From NCBI GenBank assembly GCA_013696525.1, contig JACCYK010000630.1, forward strand, positions 1 through 6,228: a stretch of DNA of 6,228 nucleotides, read 5' to 3'. This document shows positions 1-6,228 of the stretch, one piece after another. The notes below the pieces were generated by a model that ran no database searches, was not told where the DNA came from, and saw only the letters and a program-made list of their open reading frames with translations. The number at the start of each line of letters is the position of its first letter. The stretch's first letter is position 1. This DNA is from Chloroflexia bacterium. GTDB taxonomy: Bacteria; Chloroflexota; Chloroflexia; Thermomicrobiales; UBA6265. Both the position numbers and the translations under genes were made by a program.

Positions 1-2
1 GC

Positions 3-959
3 GCGTCGCTGACGCTCCTGTTCGTGACCGCGGCGCTCTACATTCTGCTGCTGCTGATCTATTCCACGATCAGCCAAATGCGGCCGACCGAGATCATCCG
101 CTCGATCCACGATCACACGCTGGCGGCGCGAAAGCGGCAACTGCCAATCATCGAGCGGACCCGCCGCTCGCCGGCGCTCCCGGCCGCGCCCGCGGTCGCC
201 GTGGCGGCGCCGCGGGAAGGGTTTGTCGTGGGGTATGACCTGGACGCCATGGCGAAGGCGATTGATCGCGCCGCGGAGCCGGTCGAGGTCATCCTCCTGC
301 TCCCCATCGGCTCGTACGTCGCCTTCCACGACCCGATCGCCGAGGTTCGAGGCCGCGCCGGCGCCGAGGTTGTGGCCCGGATGGTGCCGGATGCTATCCA
401 CATCGACCAAGCGCGAGCGCTCGAGAACGACCCCGCCTACGGGATCGAGCAGATTGAGACGATCGCCTGGCGCTCGATCTCGGACGCCCAGCAGAACCCG
501 TCGCCGGGCCTGGTCGCGATCCGCAACCTGCGCGACATCCTGGCCCGGTGGCTGGCCGACCCGGACGACCGGGACGAGACGGCGACCGTCGCGATCATCT
601 ATCCGGACAACGCCATGTCCTACTTGCTGGCGGCCCTCGAGTCGTTAGCGGTGGTGGCCTCGCAATCGATGCAGCACCAGGTGTACGCCGAGATCGCGCG
701 CACCGTCGCGCTCACCTTTGATCGCCTCCCGCCCGAGCAGCGGCGACGGGCCGAGGAGCTGGTCTTGCGCGGGCTGGCGGGGCTTGGTGACCACATATTG
801 ACGATGGAATTGGACGACGCGCTGACCACCCTGGCGCGGGTGCTGGAGCAAGCGCGGTGCGCCGACACGGCGGCGGCGGTGCGGGAGGCGCGGGCTGGAC
901 TGGCGACATCGATCGGCAAGCTCAACTCCCGCTCGACCCGTGTGCCCAACGCGGGTTGA
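3..959 (+). CDS. DUF2254 family membrane protein, C-terminal part (5' end outside window)
   Basis: The frame is open to the left edge, so the GTG at 24 is probably internal and the gene begins upstream. The visible 318 residues start inside a hydrophobic helix (roughly residues 3-23, rich in Leu/Ile/Val), which would be the last transmembrane segment. It is followed by the short MRPTEIIRSI-like junction that in DUF2254 proteins joins the membrane part to a soluble C-terminal domain. That domain carries the family's recognisable pattern: GYDLDAMAKAI, a 'LLPIGSYVAFHDPIAEV' stretch, then NDPAYGIEQIETIAWRSIS followed by an N-P pair. Family members are usually a little over 400 residues with about four N-terminal membrane segments, so roughly a quarter is missing. 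The molecular function of DUF2254 is not known to me. The gene converges on the CDF exporter with 34 nt between stops. Family assignment is by motif recall only. Confidence 0.8.
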   Translation, partial: ASLTLLFVTAALYILLLLIYSTISQMRPTEIIRSIHDHTLAARKRQLPIIERTRRSPALPAAPAVAVAAPREGFVVGYDLDAMAKAIDRAAEPVEVILLLPIGSYVAFHDPIAEVRGRAGAEVVARMVPDAIHIDQARALENDPAYGIEQIETIAWRSISDAQQNPSPGLVAIRNLRDILARWLADPDDRDETATVAIIYPDNAMSYLLAALESLAVVASQSMQHQVYAEIARTVALTFDRLPPEQRRRAEELVLRGLAGLGDHILTMELDDALTTLARVLEQARCADTAAAVREARAGLATSIGKLNSRSTRVPNAG

Positions 960-993
960 TATGGGAGAGGGGAGCCAGACGGCTGGTCCGGGG

Positions 994-1911
994 TCAGGCG
1001 GCCACCGGATGCGGCTCCAGGTAAATGTTCTTGACCTCCGGCGCGGCCTCGCGAATGCGGGTCGCCAGGCGATCCAGCAGGCGCTCGATCTCGTCCGTGG
1101 TCAGGTCGTTGGCGATGTTGATCTCGCCGGTGAGCAGCACGCTGTCCAGGCCGAGCTGCATTGTCAGCAGGGCAACCACCGACTTCACCTCGGGGAACTC
1201 CCCGATCGCGCCGCGGATCGCGGTGCGGGTCCGTTCCGAAGCCGCCGCGCCGAGGAGCAAATCGCGCGCCTCGCGCCCCAACATGATCGCGACGGCGATC
1301 AGGATGAGGCCGATTAGGACCGAGGCCAGGCCGTCGAAGAGGGGATTGCCGGTGATCTGCAGCAGGGCCAGGCCGATCGCCGCGATGACGACGCCGGCGG
1401 TGGCGGCGGCATCTTCATAGAGCGCCGTCTTGAGCGTGATGTCGGTCGACTCTTGCAAGTGGGCCCAGACGCCCATCCCCACCAGGTCCGCTTGGCGTCG
1501 CGCTTCGCGCAGGGCGAGGATCAGGATGACCATGTCGAAGACAAAGGCCAGGCCCAACACCAGGTAGCTGGGCCAGAAGGCACCCTCGTGGGCGCCGCCC
1601 GAGATCAGCTTTTGGATGCCTTGGTAGAGCGAGAAGAAGGCGCCGGCGACGAAGATGAAGATCGCGGCCAGGAAGGCCCAGAAGAACCGCTCTTTGCCGT
1701 GGCCGTGGGGATGGCCCTCGTCCGCCGGGTTGTCGCTGAGGTTGATGCTGACGAGCAGGAAGCCCTGGTTCACCGTGTCGGCGACCGAGTGGGCGGCTTC
1801 CGCCAGCATTGCCGCGCTGCCGGTCGCCAGGCCGACCGCGAACTTGGAGGCCGCGATCACGGCATTGGCTCCCAACGCCATGAGCACGATCTTCTTGCTG
1901 CCCTTTGCCAC
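994..1911 (-). CDS. Cation diffusion facilitator (CDF) family transporter, ZnT9/SLC30A9-like
   Basis: This is a predicted inner-membrane exporter of divalent cations, probably zinc or a related metal exchanged against protons. The 305-residue product is normal CDF length. Hydrophobic segments lie near residues 8-28, 32-57, 76-98, 113-133, 165-185 and 190-211, followed by a cytoplasmic C-terminal domain (about 212-305) ending in LEPHP. Segment 2 has the metal-site HxxxD (His41, Asp45, within AEAAHSVADTVNQ). The loop after it has HPHGHG (67-72). Segment 5 has YEDAAATAG (Glu166-Asp167) instead of the usual H/DxxxD, and the following TGNPLFDGLASVLIG resembles the SLC30A9 branch. The start is GTG at 1911: a strong GGAGG lies 6 nt upstream, and the later ATG at codon 11 has no such support. 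It starts 12 nt after the stop of the WYL regulator, so the two are probably one operon. The metal is not readable from sequence. Confidence 0.92.
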   Translation of the reverse strand: MAKGSKKIVLMALGANAVIAASKFAVGLATGSAAMLAEAAHSVADTVNQGFLLVSINLSDNPADEGHPHGHGKERFFWAFLAAIFIFVAGAFFSLYQGIQKLISGGAHEGAFWPSYLVLGLAFVFDMVILILALREARRQADLVGMGVWAHLQESTDITLKTALYEDAAATAGVVIAAIGLALLQITGNPLFDGLASVLIGLILIAVAIMLGREARDLLLGAAASERTRTAIRGAIGEFPEVKSVVALLTMQLGLDSVLLTGEINIANDLTTDEIERLLDRLATRIREAAPEVKNIYLEPHPVAA

Positions 1912-1916
1912 CCGGT

Positions 1917-1922
1917 TCCTCC
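1917..1922 (-). promoter_or_regulatory. Ribosome binding site of the CDF gene
   Basis: The minus strand reads GGAGGA, then ACCGG, then GTG. This is the strongest Shine-Dalgarno sequence I see in the window. It decides the GTG start at 1911. It sits directly after the TAA stop of the regulator's restored frame (1924-1926), as expected for linked translation of two operon genes. Confidence 0.8.
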
Positions 1923-1923
1923 G

Positions 1924-2992
1924 TTATCGCGCCGAGGGGCCATCCTTCCCCGGCGTCCGGATGGATGAGACGACGGCGGCACCGCCAGCCGCTGCCGCGT
2001 GAGGCGGTGCGGCAGCGGATCGGTTGTAGATATCCGCCATCTCGGCGGTGGTCTCGCGCATTGCCTGCCGGAGCGGCGGCGGGGCCATCACTTCAATCTC
2101 CGCGCCAAAGCGGAGGAGGAGCAATACCGCATGATCGATACCCTCGATCGGGAGCACCGCCTCGCGCCAGCCGGCGTCGTCCGGGGGGCCGGCGGTGGCT
2201 TGGATGGCTTGGGCCGGGATCGGGTCGAAGGCGCGCGGCGCGAGCTGAAAGGCGCCGGGGGGATAGGCGGATCACCGCCTCGGCGTGATAGAGACCGGTC
2301 TCGAAGTCGCGCGACCAGCTCTGCCAGTAGGTATCGAGGTCAAACTCGGGCGGGCGTTCGAAGCGCTCGCCCAGGGCGTCCAGCTCCAGGATGCGGGAGA
2401 CGCGGAACGCGCGGAGCTGGTTCGTGGCGGCGACGCGGGCGACGACGTACCAGTGGCCCGCTTTGAGGACGAGGCCAAGCGGGTCCAGGGCCAGATCGAC
2501 CTCGCCGGCCCAGCGCCGGTAGCGTACCCGAATGGATTCCTGCTCCCAGACCGCCTTTGCCACCGTCGTCAAGTGGGGCGTCGGATCGATGTCCTGGAAC
2601 CAGCCGGCGGGGTCGAGGTGGAAGCGCTCGTGGACTCGCTCCGCCCCTTGCCGCGCCGCGGCCGGCAGGGCGGCCAGCAGTTTGAGCCGCGCCGAGGCCA
2701 GCACCAGGCCGAGGCCGAGCTCCGCCGCCGGCTCGGGCAGGCCGGCGAAGACGAGCGCTGCCGCTTCCGGCCCGGTGAGGCCGGTGAGCCGGGTGCGATA
2801 GCCGTCGAGGAGATGGAAGCCGCCGCGGGGACCGCGCTCGCTGGCGATCGGGATGCCGGCCGCGCCGAGGGCGTCGACGTCGCGATAGACCGTCCGCGGC
2901 GAGACTTCCAGCTCAGCGGATAGTTCGCCGGCGCTCATCCGGCCCCGATTCTGGAGCAGCAATACCATGGTCAGCAACCGGCTCGCCCGCAT
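1924..2992 (-). CDS. YafY-type HTH-WYL transcriptional regulator, frame interrupted near 2257-2262
   Basis: The product is a DNA-binding regulator. Residues 1-58, counted from ATG 2992, form a DeoR-like winged helix ([16 protein letters not shown], then [19 protein letters not shown]). Residues about 140-205 form the WYL ligand-sensing domain, with GHWYVVARV at 179-187 and LRAFRVSRI at 193-201. The C-terminal extension starts near 238 with AEAVIRLSP. As written, that frame then leaves the family pattern and runs to a stop at 2093. The next minus-strand frame continues it exactly: [48 protein letters not shown], ending at 1924. Removing one C from the run of six C (2257-2262) joins both parts into 355 residues, normal for the family apart from an Ala-rich tail of about 32 residues. 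I chose ATG 2992 because family members begin with [11 protein letters not shown] sequence; ATG 3049 would add 19 unrelated residues. WYL regulators often control neighbouring genes, here perhaps the CDF exporter. Whether the frame break is real or a sequence error cannot be told here. Confidence 0.85.
2257..2262 (-). other. Run of six C (coding strand) at the frame break of the WYL regulator
   Basis: Upstream of this run the coding strand reads ATC CGC CTA TCC CCC, giving IRLSP. With five C instead of six, the next codons are GGC GCC TTT CAG CTC, giving GAFQL, which continues the family's C-terminal domain. With six C the frame gives [10 protein letters not shown], an Arg-rich translation typical of a wrong frame in GC-rich DNA. 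The run therefore holds one base too many relative to an intact gene. Confidence 0.8.
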
Positions 2993-3002
2993 GGCCGCTA
3001 CT

Positions 3003-3018
3003 GTACGACAGATCGTAC
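3003..3018. promoter_or_regulatory. Perfect inverted repeat, candidate operator of the WYL regulator
   Basis: GTACGA, spacer CAGA, TCGTAC is a perfect 6-bp dyad with a 4-nt spacer. It ends 10 nt before the regulator's ATG (2992). Symmetric sites of this size bind dimeric helix-turn-helix proteins, and regulators of this family are often autoregulated. A role as operator is inference. The dyad is clearly less GC-rich than its surroundings, which makes chance self-complementarity of GC-rich DNA a weaker explanation. Confidence 0.45.
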
Positions 3019-3041
3019 CGGCCGGGAGTTGTCCCCGGCCG
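3019..3041 (-). terminator. GC-rich hairpin after the response regulator gene, possible terminator
   Basis: The arms CGGCCGGG (3019-3026) and CCCGGCCG (3034-3041) pair perfectly over 8 bp with a 7-nt loop. It lies 20 nt beyond the stop of the response regulator and before the WYL regulator start. No T run follows, so it is not a canonical intrinsic terminator. It could slow or end transcription, or act in the leader of the next gene. In DNA of this GC content such stems also arise by chance. Confidence 0.35.
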
Positions 3042-3061
3042 CGAATCATGGTGCGGCCAGC

Positions 3062-3754
3062 CTACACCTCGTCGGTGCTGAGCATGCCGGCGCGGAGGGC
3101 GTACCGCACCAGTTCGGCCCGGTTGGTGAGGCCGAGTTTTTGCATGGCCCGGTGACGATAGGTTTCCACTGTCTTGGGCGAAAGCGAGAGGATCTCGGCC
3201 GCTTGCTGGGCGGTGTGGCCCTCCGCCGTCAGGCGGACCACCTCGCGTTCCCGCTCGGAGAGGACTTCGCCCAGGTCAAGCTCGTCGCCGCTGCGGACAC
3301 GGCCAAGATAGCCGCGCAAGAGCGTCTTGGTGGCGGCGGGGTCGAGGAAGACCTCGCCCCTGGCCACGGTGCGGATCGCGTCCAACAAGTCGGTGTGGGC
3401 GCTCGCTTTGCGGACGTAGCCGGAGCCGCCGGCTTCGAGCACCGGCAGCAAGTAGCGCTCCTCGGCATGCACGGTCAGGACCAGGACGCGGCTGGGTAGG
3501 CCGAGCCCGGTAATTTGGCGGATCGTTTCGAGGCCGCCGCCCGGCATCGAGAGGTCGGCAACGACCACGGCCGGTACGAGCTGGCGGGTCAAGATGACCG
3601 CCGAGGGGCCGTCGGCGGCTTCGGCGACCACGCGCAAGTCCGGCTGGGATTCGAGCAGGGCCCGTAAGCCGGCCCGGACAACGCCGTGGTCGTCGGCCAG
3701 GAGGATGCGGATGGGGGCCGGGGCGGGCTGGTCAGCGGCGCTGGGGCTGGTCAC
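3062..3754 (-). CDS. NarL/FixJ-type (LuxR HTH) response regulator
   Basis: This is the DNA-binding output partner of the adjacent kinase. The 230-residue product has a receiver domain at about 15-132, with acidic pair Asp21-Asp22 (ILLADDHGVVRAGL), phosphoacceptor Asp67 (VVADLSMPGG), Thr94 (VLVLTVHAEER) and Lys116 (GYVRKAS). After a linker comes a LuxR-type helix-turn-helix at about 163-226, with LSEREREVVRLTAEGH, QAAEILSLSPKTVETYRHRAMQKLGL and NRAELVRYAL. All residues needed for phosphorylation are present, so it should be active. Phosphorylation would normally promote dimerisation and promoter binding. Its GTG start lies inside the kinase's last codons (GTGA overlap), pointing to translational coupling and fixed stoichiometry. 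Its target genes cannot be read from sequence. Confidence 0.95.
   Translation of the reverse strand: MTSPSAADQPAPAPIRILLADDHGVVRAGLRALLESQPDLRVVAEAADGPSAVILTRQLVPAVVVADLSMPGGGLETIRQITGLGLPSRVLVLTVHAEERYLLPVLEAGGSGYVRKASAHTDLLDAIRTVARGEVFLDPAATKTLLRGYLGRVRSGDELDLGEVLSEREREVVRLTAEGHTAQQAAEILSLSPKTVETYRHRAMQKLGLTNRAELVRYALRAGMLSTDEV
3751..3754 (-). other. GTGA start/stop overlap between kinase and response regulator
   Basis: The minus strand reads GTGA. GTG (3754-3752) starts the response regulator and TGA (3753-3751) ends the kinase. Only a weak purine stretch (ACGGGACC) precedes it, so re-initiation by ribosomes finishing the kinase probably contributes to translation of the regulator. Confidence 0.85.
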
Positions 3755-4932
3755 GATGGTCCCGTTGCGGTGGTCGAATCCCAGGCTTGGGCGAGGGGGA
3801 TGAAGGCGAAGATCTCGGTGCCCCGGCCCGGCCGGCTCCAGATCGAACAGGTGCCGCCGACGAGGCTGACCCGTTCGGCCATCCCGAACAGGCCCAGGCC
3901 CAAGCCCCGGCCGTCGCGGGCGGTCTCTTGCTTCGGGTCGAAGCCGATGCCGTCGTCGTCGATCGCCAGGGTGACATCGGCGGCCTGGCGTTCGAGGTCG
4001 ATCCTGACCCGGCTGGCGGCGGCATGCTTGGCGACATTGGTGAGCGCTTCCTGGGCGACCCGATAGAGCACCAGCTCGACCTCGCCGGGGAGGCGGCCGC
4101 GCGGGCCGCGGGTGGTGATCTCGACCGGGATGCCGAGCTGCTCGCCGAAGCGCTGGGCGAGATCAGCTAGGGCGGCATGCAAGCCGAGATCATCGAGGGC
4201 GGGAGGGCGTAGCTCGAGCGCGAGACGGCGGACCCCTTCGAGTGCGTCGACCGTCATTTCCTCCAGGTCGGCGGCGGTGGCGCGGGTCTCGTCGTTGGGC
4301 GAGGCTTGGAGCGCGGTCAGGCGCAGGAGCTGGGCAAACAGGATCTGGGCGGTATCGTCGTGGAGCTCACGGGCGATCCGTTTCCGCTCTTCTTCTTGGG
4401 CGTTGATGACCTGGGAGGCCATCGCCCGTAGCTCGGCCCGGTCCCGTTCCAGCTCGTCCAGGGTCCGGTTGAAGGTGGTCGCCAGGTGGGCGATCCGCGG
4501 GTCGCCGCCCGGAATGGGCTCAGCGCGGGCGGTGAGGTCGCCCAGTTGGACGGCTTCGGCCACCCGTTCCAGGTTCGTGAGGGGCCGAAACGCGGCTCGC
4601 AGGACGACATAGTTGACGAGCAGGCTGAGGATGACGCCGAGCCCGGCAAAGGCCAGCACAAGGGGGATCGCGGTCCCCTCGGCCAGCGAACGCGTCAGGA
4701 TCATCGTGGTCCGGGTGCCGGCCACGGCGCCGAGGACGACGATCATGGCGTTGGCGATCAGCACCTTGACCAGGAGCGGCAAGCGGTTGACGGCCCGGAG
4801 CCAGGCCGGCCCGGTCCGCGCCGGCGGCCCGGTCACGGCGGAGCCGGGTCGTTGCCGGTTGTATGGTTGTTCTTGGGTAAAGGTTGTCGCCAACGGTGTT
4901 GTCACTCTGGGCGATGGGGCGGGACGGATCAC
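3751..4932 (-). CDS. Membrane sensor histidine kinase (HAMP, HisKA_3, HATPase_c), no large sensor domain
   Basis: This kinase should autophosphorylate on His191 and pass the phosphate to Asp67 of the response regulator encoded directly after it. In order, the 393 residues show a Pro/Thr/Arg-rich N-terminus (1-50), membrane helix 1 (about 53-73), an outer loop of about 15 residues, membrane helix 2 (about 89-111), a HAMP linker (about 112-165), a HisKA_3 dimerisation region with EEERKRIARELHDDTAQ (His191), and an ATPase domain. The ATPase has N-box QEALTNVAKHA (Asn299), G1 DDDGIGFD (325-332) and G2 GRGLGLGLFGM (341-351). The lack of an extracytoplasmic sensor domain suggests it senses events in or at the membrane. 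The start is uncertain: GTG 4932 is the longest option, GTG 4905 and 4836 are in frame, and none has a clear ribosome site. It lies 38 nt after the DAHP synthase gene. Confidence 0.93.
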   Translation of the reverse strand: MIRPAPSPRVTTPLATTFTQEQPYNRQRPGSAVTGPPARTGPAWLRAVNRLPLLVKVLIANAMIVVLGAVAGTRTTMILTRSLAEGTAIPLVLAFAGLGVILSLLVNYVVLRAAFRPLTNLERVAEAVQLGDLTARAEPIPGGDPRIAHLATTFNRTLDELERDRAELRAMASQVINAQEEERKRIARELHDDTAQILFAQLLRLTALQASPNDETRATAADLEEMTVDALEGVRRLALELRPPALDDLGLHAALADLAQRFGEQLGIPVEITTRGPRGRLPGEVELVLYRVAQEALTNVAKHAAASRVRIDLERQAADVTLAIDDDGIGFDPKQETARDGRGLGLGLFGMAERVSLVGGTCSIWSRPGRGTEIFAFIPLAQAWDSTTATGPS

Positions 4933-4970
4933 GAGGGCGGCATCGTGCTTCGAGCGCGACCCACCGCCCG

Positions 4971-6227
4971 CTATTGTGCCGTATCCGCGGTGCTAGCGAC
5001 TAGGCTCCGGCGGACGGCGACCGCCGCCGCCAGCTCTCGCAGCACCGGTTCGGTCATTTCCCACCCCAGGCAGGGGTCAGTAATACTCTGGCCGTAGACG
5101 AGACGATCGCGGTCGGTTAGCTCCTGGCGGCCGTCCAGCAAGAAACTTTCGAGCATGACGCCGATGATGCCGCGCTCCCCGGCCGCCACCTGGTCGGCGA
5201 TCACATCGGCGATGCCTGGCTGCCGGCGAAAATCCTTGCCGCTGTTGCCATGGCTGGTGTCAATCATGACCCGGGGCGGCATCCCGCTCGCCCGCAAGGC
5301 CGCCAGGGTCCCCTGCACACGCTCAGGCTCATAGTTGGGACCGGTGCGGCCGCCGCGCAAGATGACATGGGTGTCGCGATTGCCGCGCGTCACCACGATC
5401 GCGGCCAGCCCCTGTTCGGTCACGCTCATGAACTGGTGGGGGAAGGCGGCGGCCTGCATCGCGTCGATCGCCATCTGGACGTCACCGCCGGTCCCATTCT
5501 TGAACCCGACGGGCATCGAAAGCCCCGACGCCAGGTTGCGATGCACCTGGCTCTCGGTGGTGCGGGCGCCGATCGCCGCCCAACTGACGGCGTCGGCGAT
5601 GAACTGGGGGGAGATCGGATCGAGGAACTCGCAGCCGGCGGGCAGCCCCAGGGCGACGACGTCGAGGAGCAACTGACGAGCCAGGTGAAGACCCTCGTTC
5701 ACCGCGAAGCTGCCATCGCGATTCGGATCGTTGATGAGGCCTTTCCACCCGACCGTGGTCCGCGGCTTCTCGAAGTAGACCCGCATCACGATCCGCAGCT
5801 CGGTCGCGAGGTCTCGGGCCAGCGGCGCCAAGCGGCCGGCGTAGTCGAGCGCGGCGCCGGTATCATGGATCGAGCAGGGACCAACGACAATGATGAGGCG
5901 ATCGTCCTCGCCCCGCAGGATCCGGCTCAACTCGCGGCGGGACCGTTCCACCGTCCGCGCCTCGTCCGTCCCCAGCGGTAATTGCTCGACCAGGATCGCC
6001 GGCGGCACCAGCGGTCGGATGCCGGCGACTCGCAAGTTGCTGGTCACGGGCGCCGCCGGCTGACCCCGGACGACCCGCGCCACGCCGGGCATGCCGCCGA
6101 GCGCGTCCGCGAGCTCATCCGCGTTGGCACCCGCGAGCAACACCATCCCACCCGCGCGGTCGTCAAAGCGCGTGGCCTCGAGGCCGGCGGCGCGGGCGGC
6201 GGCCAGCACGGCCTCGGTCGCGCTGGC
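4971..6227 (-). CDS. 3-deoxy-7-phosphoheptulonate (DAHP) synthase, type I-alpha barrel with extra N-terminal domain (N-terminus outside window)
   Basis: This enzyme condenses phosphoenolpyruvate and erythrose 4-phosphate into DAHP, the first step of the shikimate pathway to aromatic amino acids. The frame is open to the right edge, so the GTG at 6209 is probably internal and perhaps ten residues are missing. Counted from that codon, residues about 58-402 align with E. coli AroG/AroF/AroH. The active-site residues are present: Cys112 (VGPCSIHD), Arg143 and Lys148 (MRVYFEKPRTTVGWKG), Arg216 (GARTTESQVHR), Lys237 (GFKNGT), Arg285 (LRGG), His320 (DTSHGNS), Glu354 (VMLES) and Asp378 (SITDPCLGWE). 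In front lies a segment of about 50 residues (AARAAGLEATRF, ADELADALGGMPGVARVVR) that resembles the ferredoxin-like regulatory domain of type I-beta enzymes. Feedback inhibition by an aromatic amino acid is likely, but the effector cannot be read. I give no symbol because aroF, aroG and aroH cannot be separated. Confidence 0.95.
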   Translation of the reverse strand, partial: ASATEAVLAAARAAGLEATRFDDRAGGMVLLAGANADELADALGGMPGVARVVRGQPAAPVTSNLRVAGIRPLVPPAILVEQLPLGTDEARTVERSRRELSRILRGEDDRLIIVVGPCSIHDTGAALDYAGRLAPLARDLATELRIVMRVYFEKPRTTVGWKGLINDPNRDGSFAVNEGLHLARQLLLDVVALGLPAGCEFLDPISPQFIADAVSWAAIGARTTESQVHRNLASGLSMPVGFKNGTGGDVQMAIDAMQAAAFPHQFMSVTEQGLAAIVVTRGNRDTHVILRGGRTGPNYEPERVQGTLAALRASGMPPRVMIDTSHGNSGKDFRRQPGIADVIADQVAAGERGIIGVMLESFLLDGRQELTDRDRLVYGQSITDPCLGWEMTEPVLRELAAAVAVRRSLVASTADTAQ

Positions 6228-6228
6228 C

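Noticed and set aside
975..986. Hairpin CCAG-ACGG-CTGG between the convergent DUF2254 and CDF genes as a bidirectional terminator
   Set aside because: The stem is only 4 bp and no T run follows on either strand, which is too weak to call.
1453..1968. Plus-strand open frame of 171 codons opposite the CDF gene
   Set aside because: It is rich in His, Asp, Glu and Gln as expected for the reverse of a hydrophobic membrane protein. It has no motif or ribosome site.
1924..2157. Separate small minus-strand gene of 77 codons between the CDF gene and the WYL regulator
   Set aside because: Its first part ([22 protein letters not shown]) is the C-terminal end of a WYL regulator, and the same frame continues upstream without a stop to the frame break at 2257-2262. 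It is the displaced 3' end of that gene.
2285..2923. Long plus-strand open frame of 212 codons opposite the WYL regulator
   Set aside because: The composition (Arg, Gly, Gln, Glu rich) is typical of antisense frames in GC-rich DNA, and it lies wholly over a gene with clear family motifs on the other strand.
4935..4969. GGGCGG/CCGCCC inverted repeat between the DAHP synthase and kinase genes as a terminator
   Set aside because: The arms are 6 bp, separated by 23 nt with no T run. This is expected by chance in GC-rich DNA.
5250..5981. Long plus-strand open frame of 243 codons opposite the DAHP synthase
   Set aside because: It is antisense to a highly conserved enzyme and has no recognisable domain. 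Long antisense frames are expected at this GC content.
1..6228. tRNA or rRNA genes, CRISPR repeats, insertion sequences, prophage or defence genes
   Set aside because: Nearly all of the window is occupied by six recognisable housekeeping, transport or regulatory genes, and no such signals were seen.

Overview
This is a 6.2-kb, GC-rich bacterial chromosomal window with six genes and very short intergenic gaps. Its start codons are often GTG. The gene mix is a DUF2254 membrane protein, a ZnT9-like CDF transporter, a WYL regulator, a NarL-type two-component pair and an E. coli-type DAHP synthase. This would fit a high-GC Chloroflexota lineage such as Thermomicrobia, but that is an impression from protein style and codon use. 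An actinobacterium or another high-GC phylum cannot be excluded.

Layout from left to right. A plus-strand gene truncated by the left edge (to 959) encodes the end of a DUF2254 membrane protein. It converges, with a 34-nt gap, on a minus-strand block that fills the rest of the window. In transcription order this block runs from the right edge: (1) DAHP synthase (6227-4971, N-terminus cut by the right edge); (2) a membrane histidine kinase (4932-3751); (3) a LuxR/NarL-type response regulator (3754-3062), which overlaps the kinase by a GTGA; (4) after a 69-nt gap with a GC hairpin and a perfect dyad, a YafY-type HTH-WYL regulator (2992-1924) whose frame breaks at a run of six C; (5) a CDF cation exporter (1911-994), starting 12 nt after the regulator's stop.

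How the genes relate. The kinase and response regulator clearly form one signalling pair, and the WYL regulator and CDF exporter look like a two-gene operon. The DAHP synthase catalyses the first step of the shikimate pathway. It lies 38 nt upstream of the kinase and could be co-transcribed with it, although no functional link is visible.

The observations most worth following are a DAHP synthase that appears to join the ferredoxin-like regulatory domain of type I-beta enzymes to a type I-alpha barrel, the single-base frame break in the WYL regulator, and the operator-like dyad just upstream of that regulator. No RNA genes, mobile elements, CRISPR arrays or prophage features were seen.
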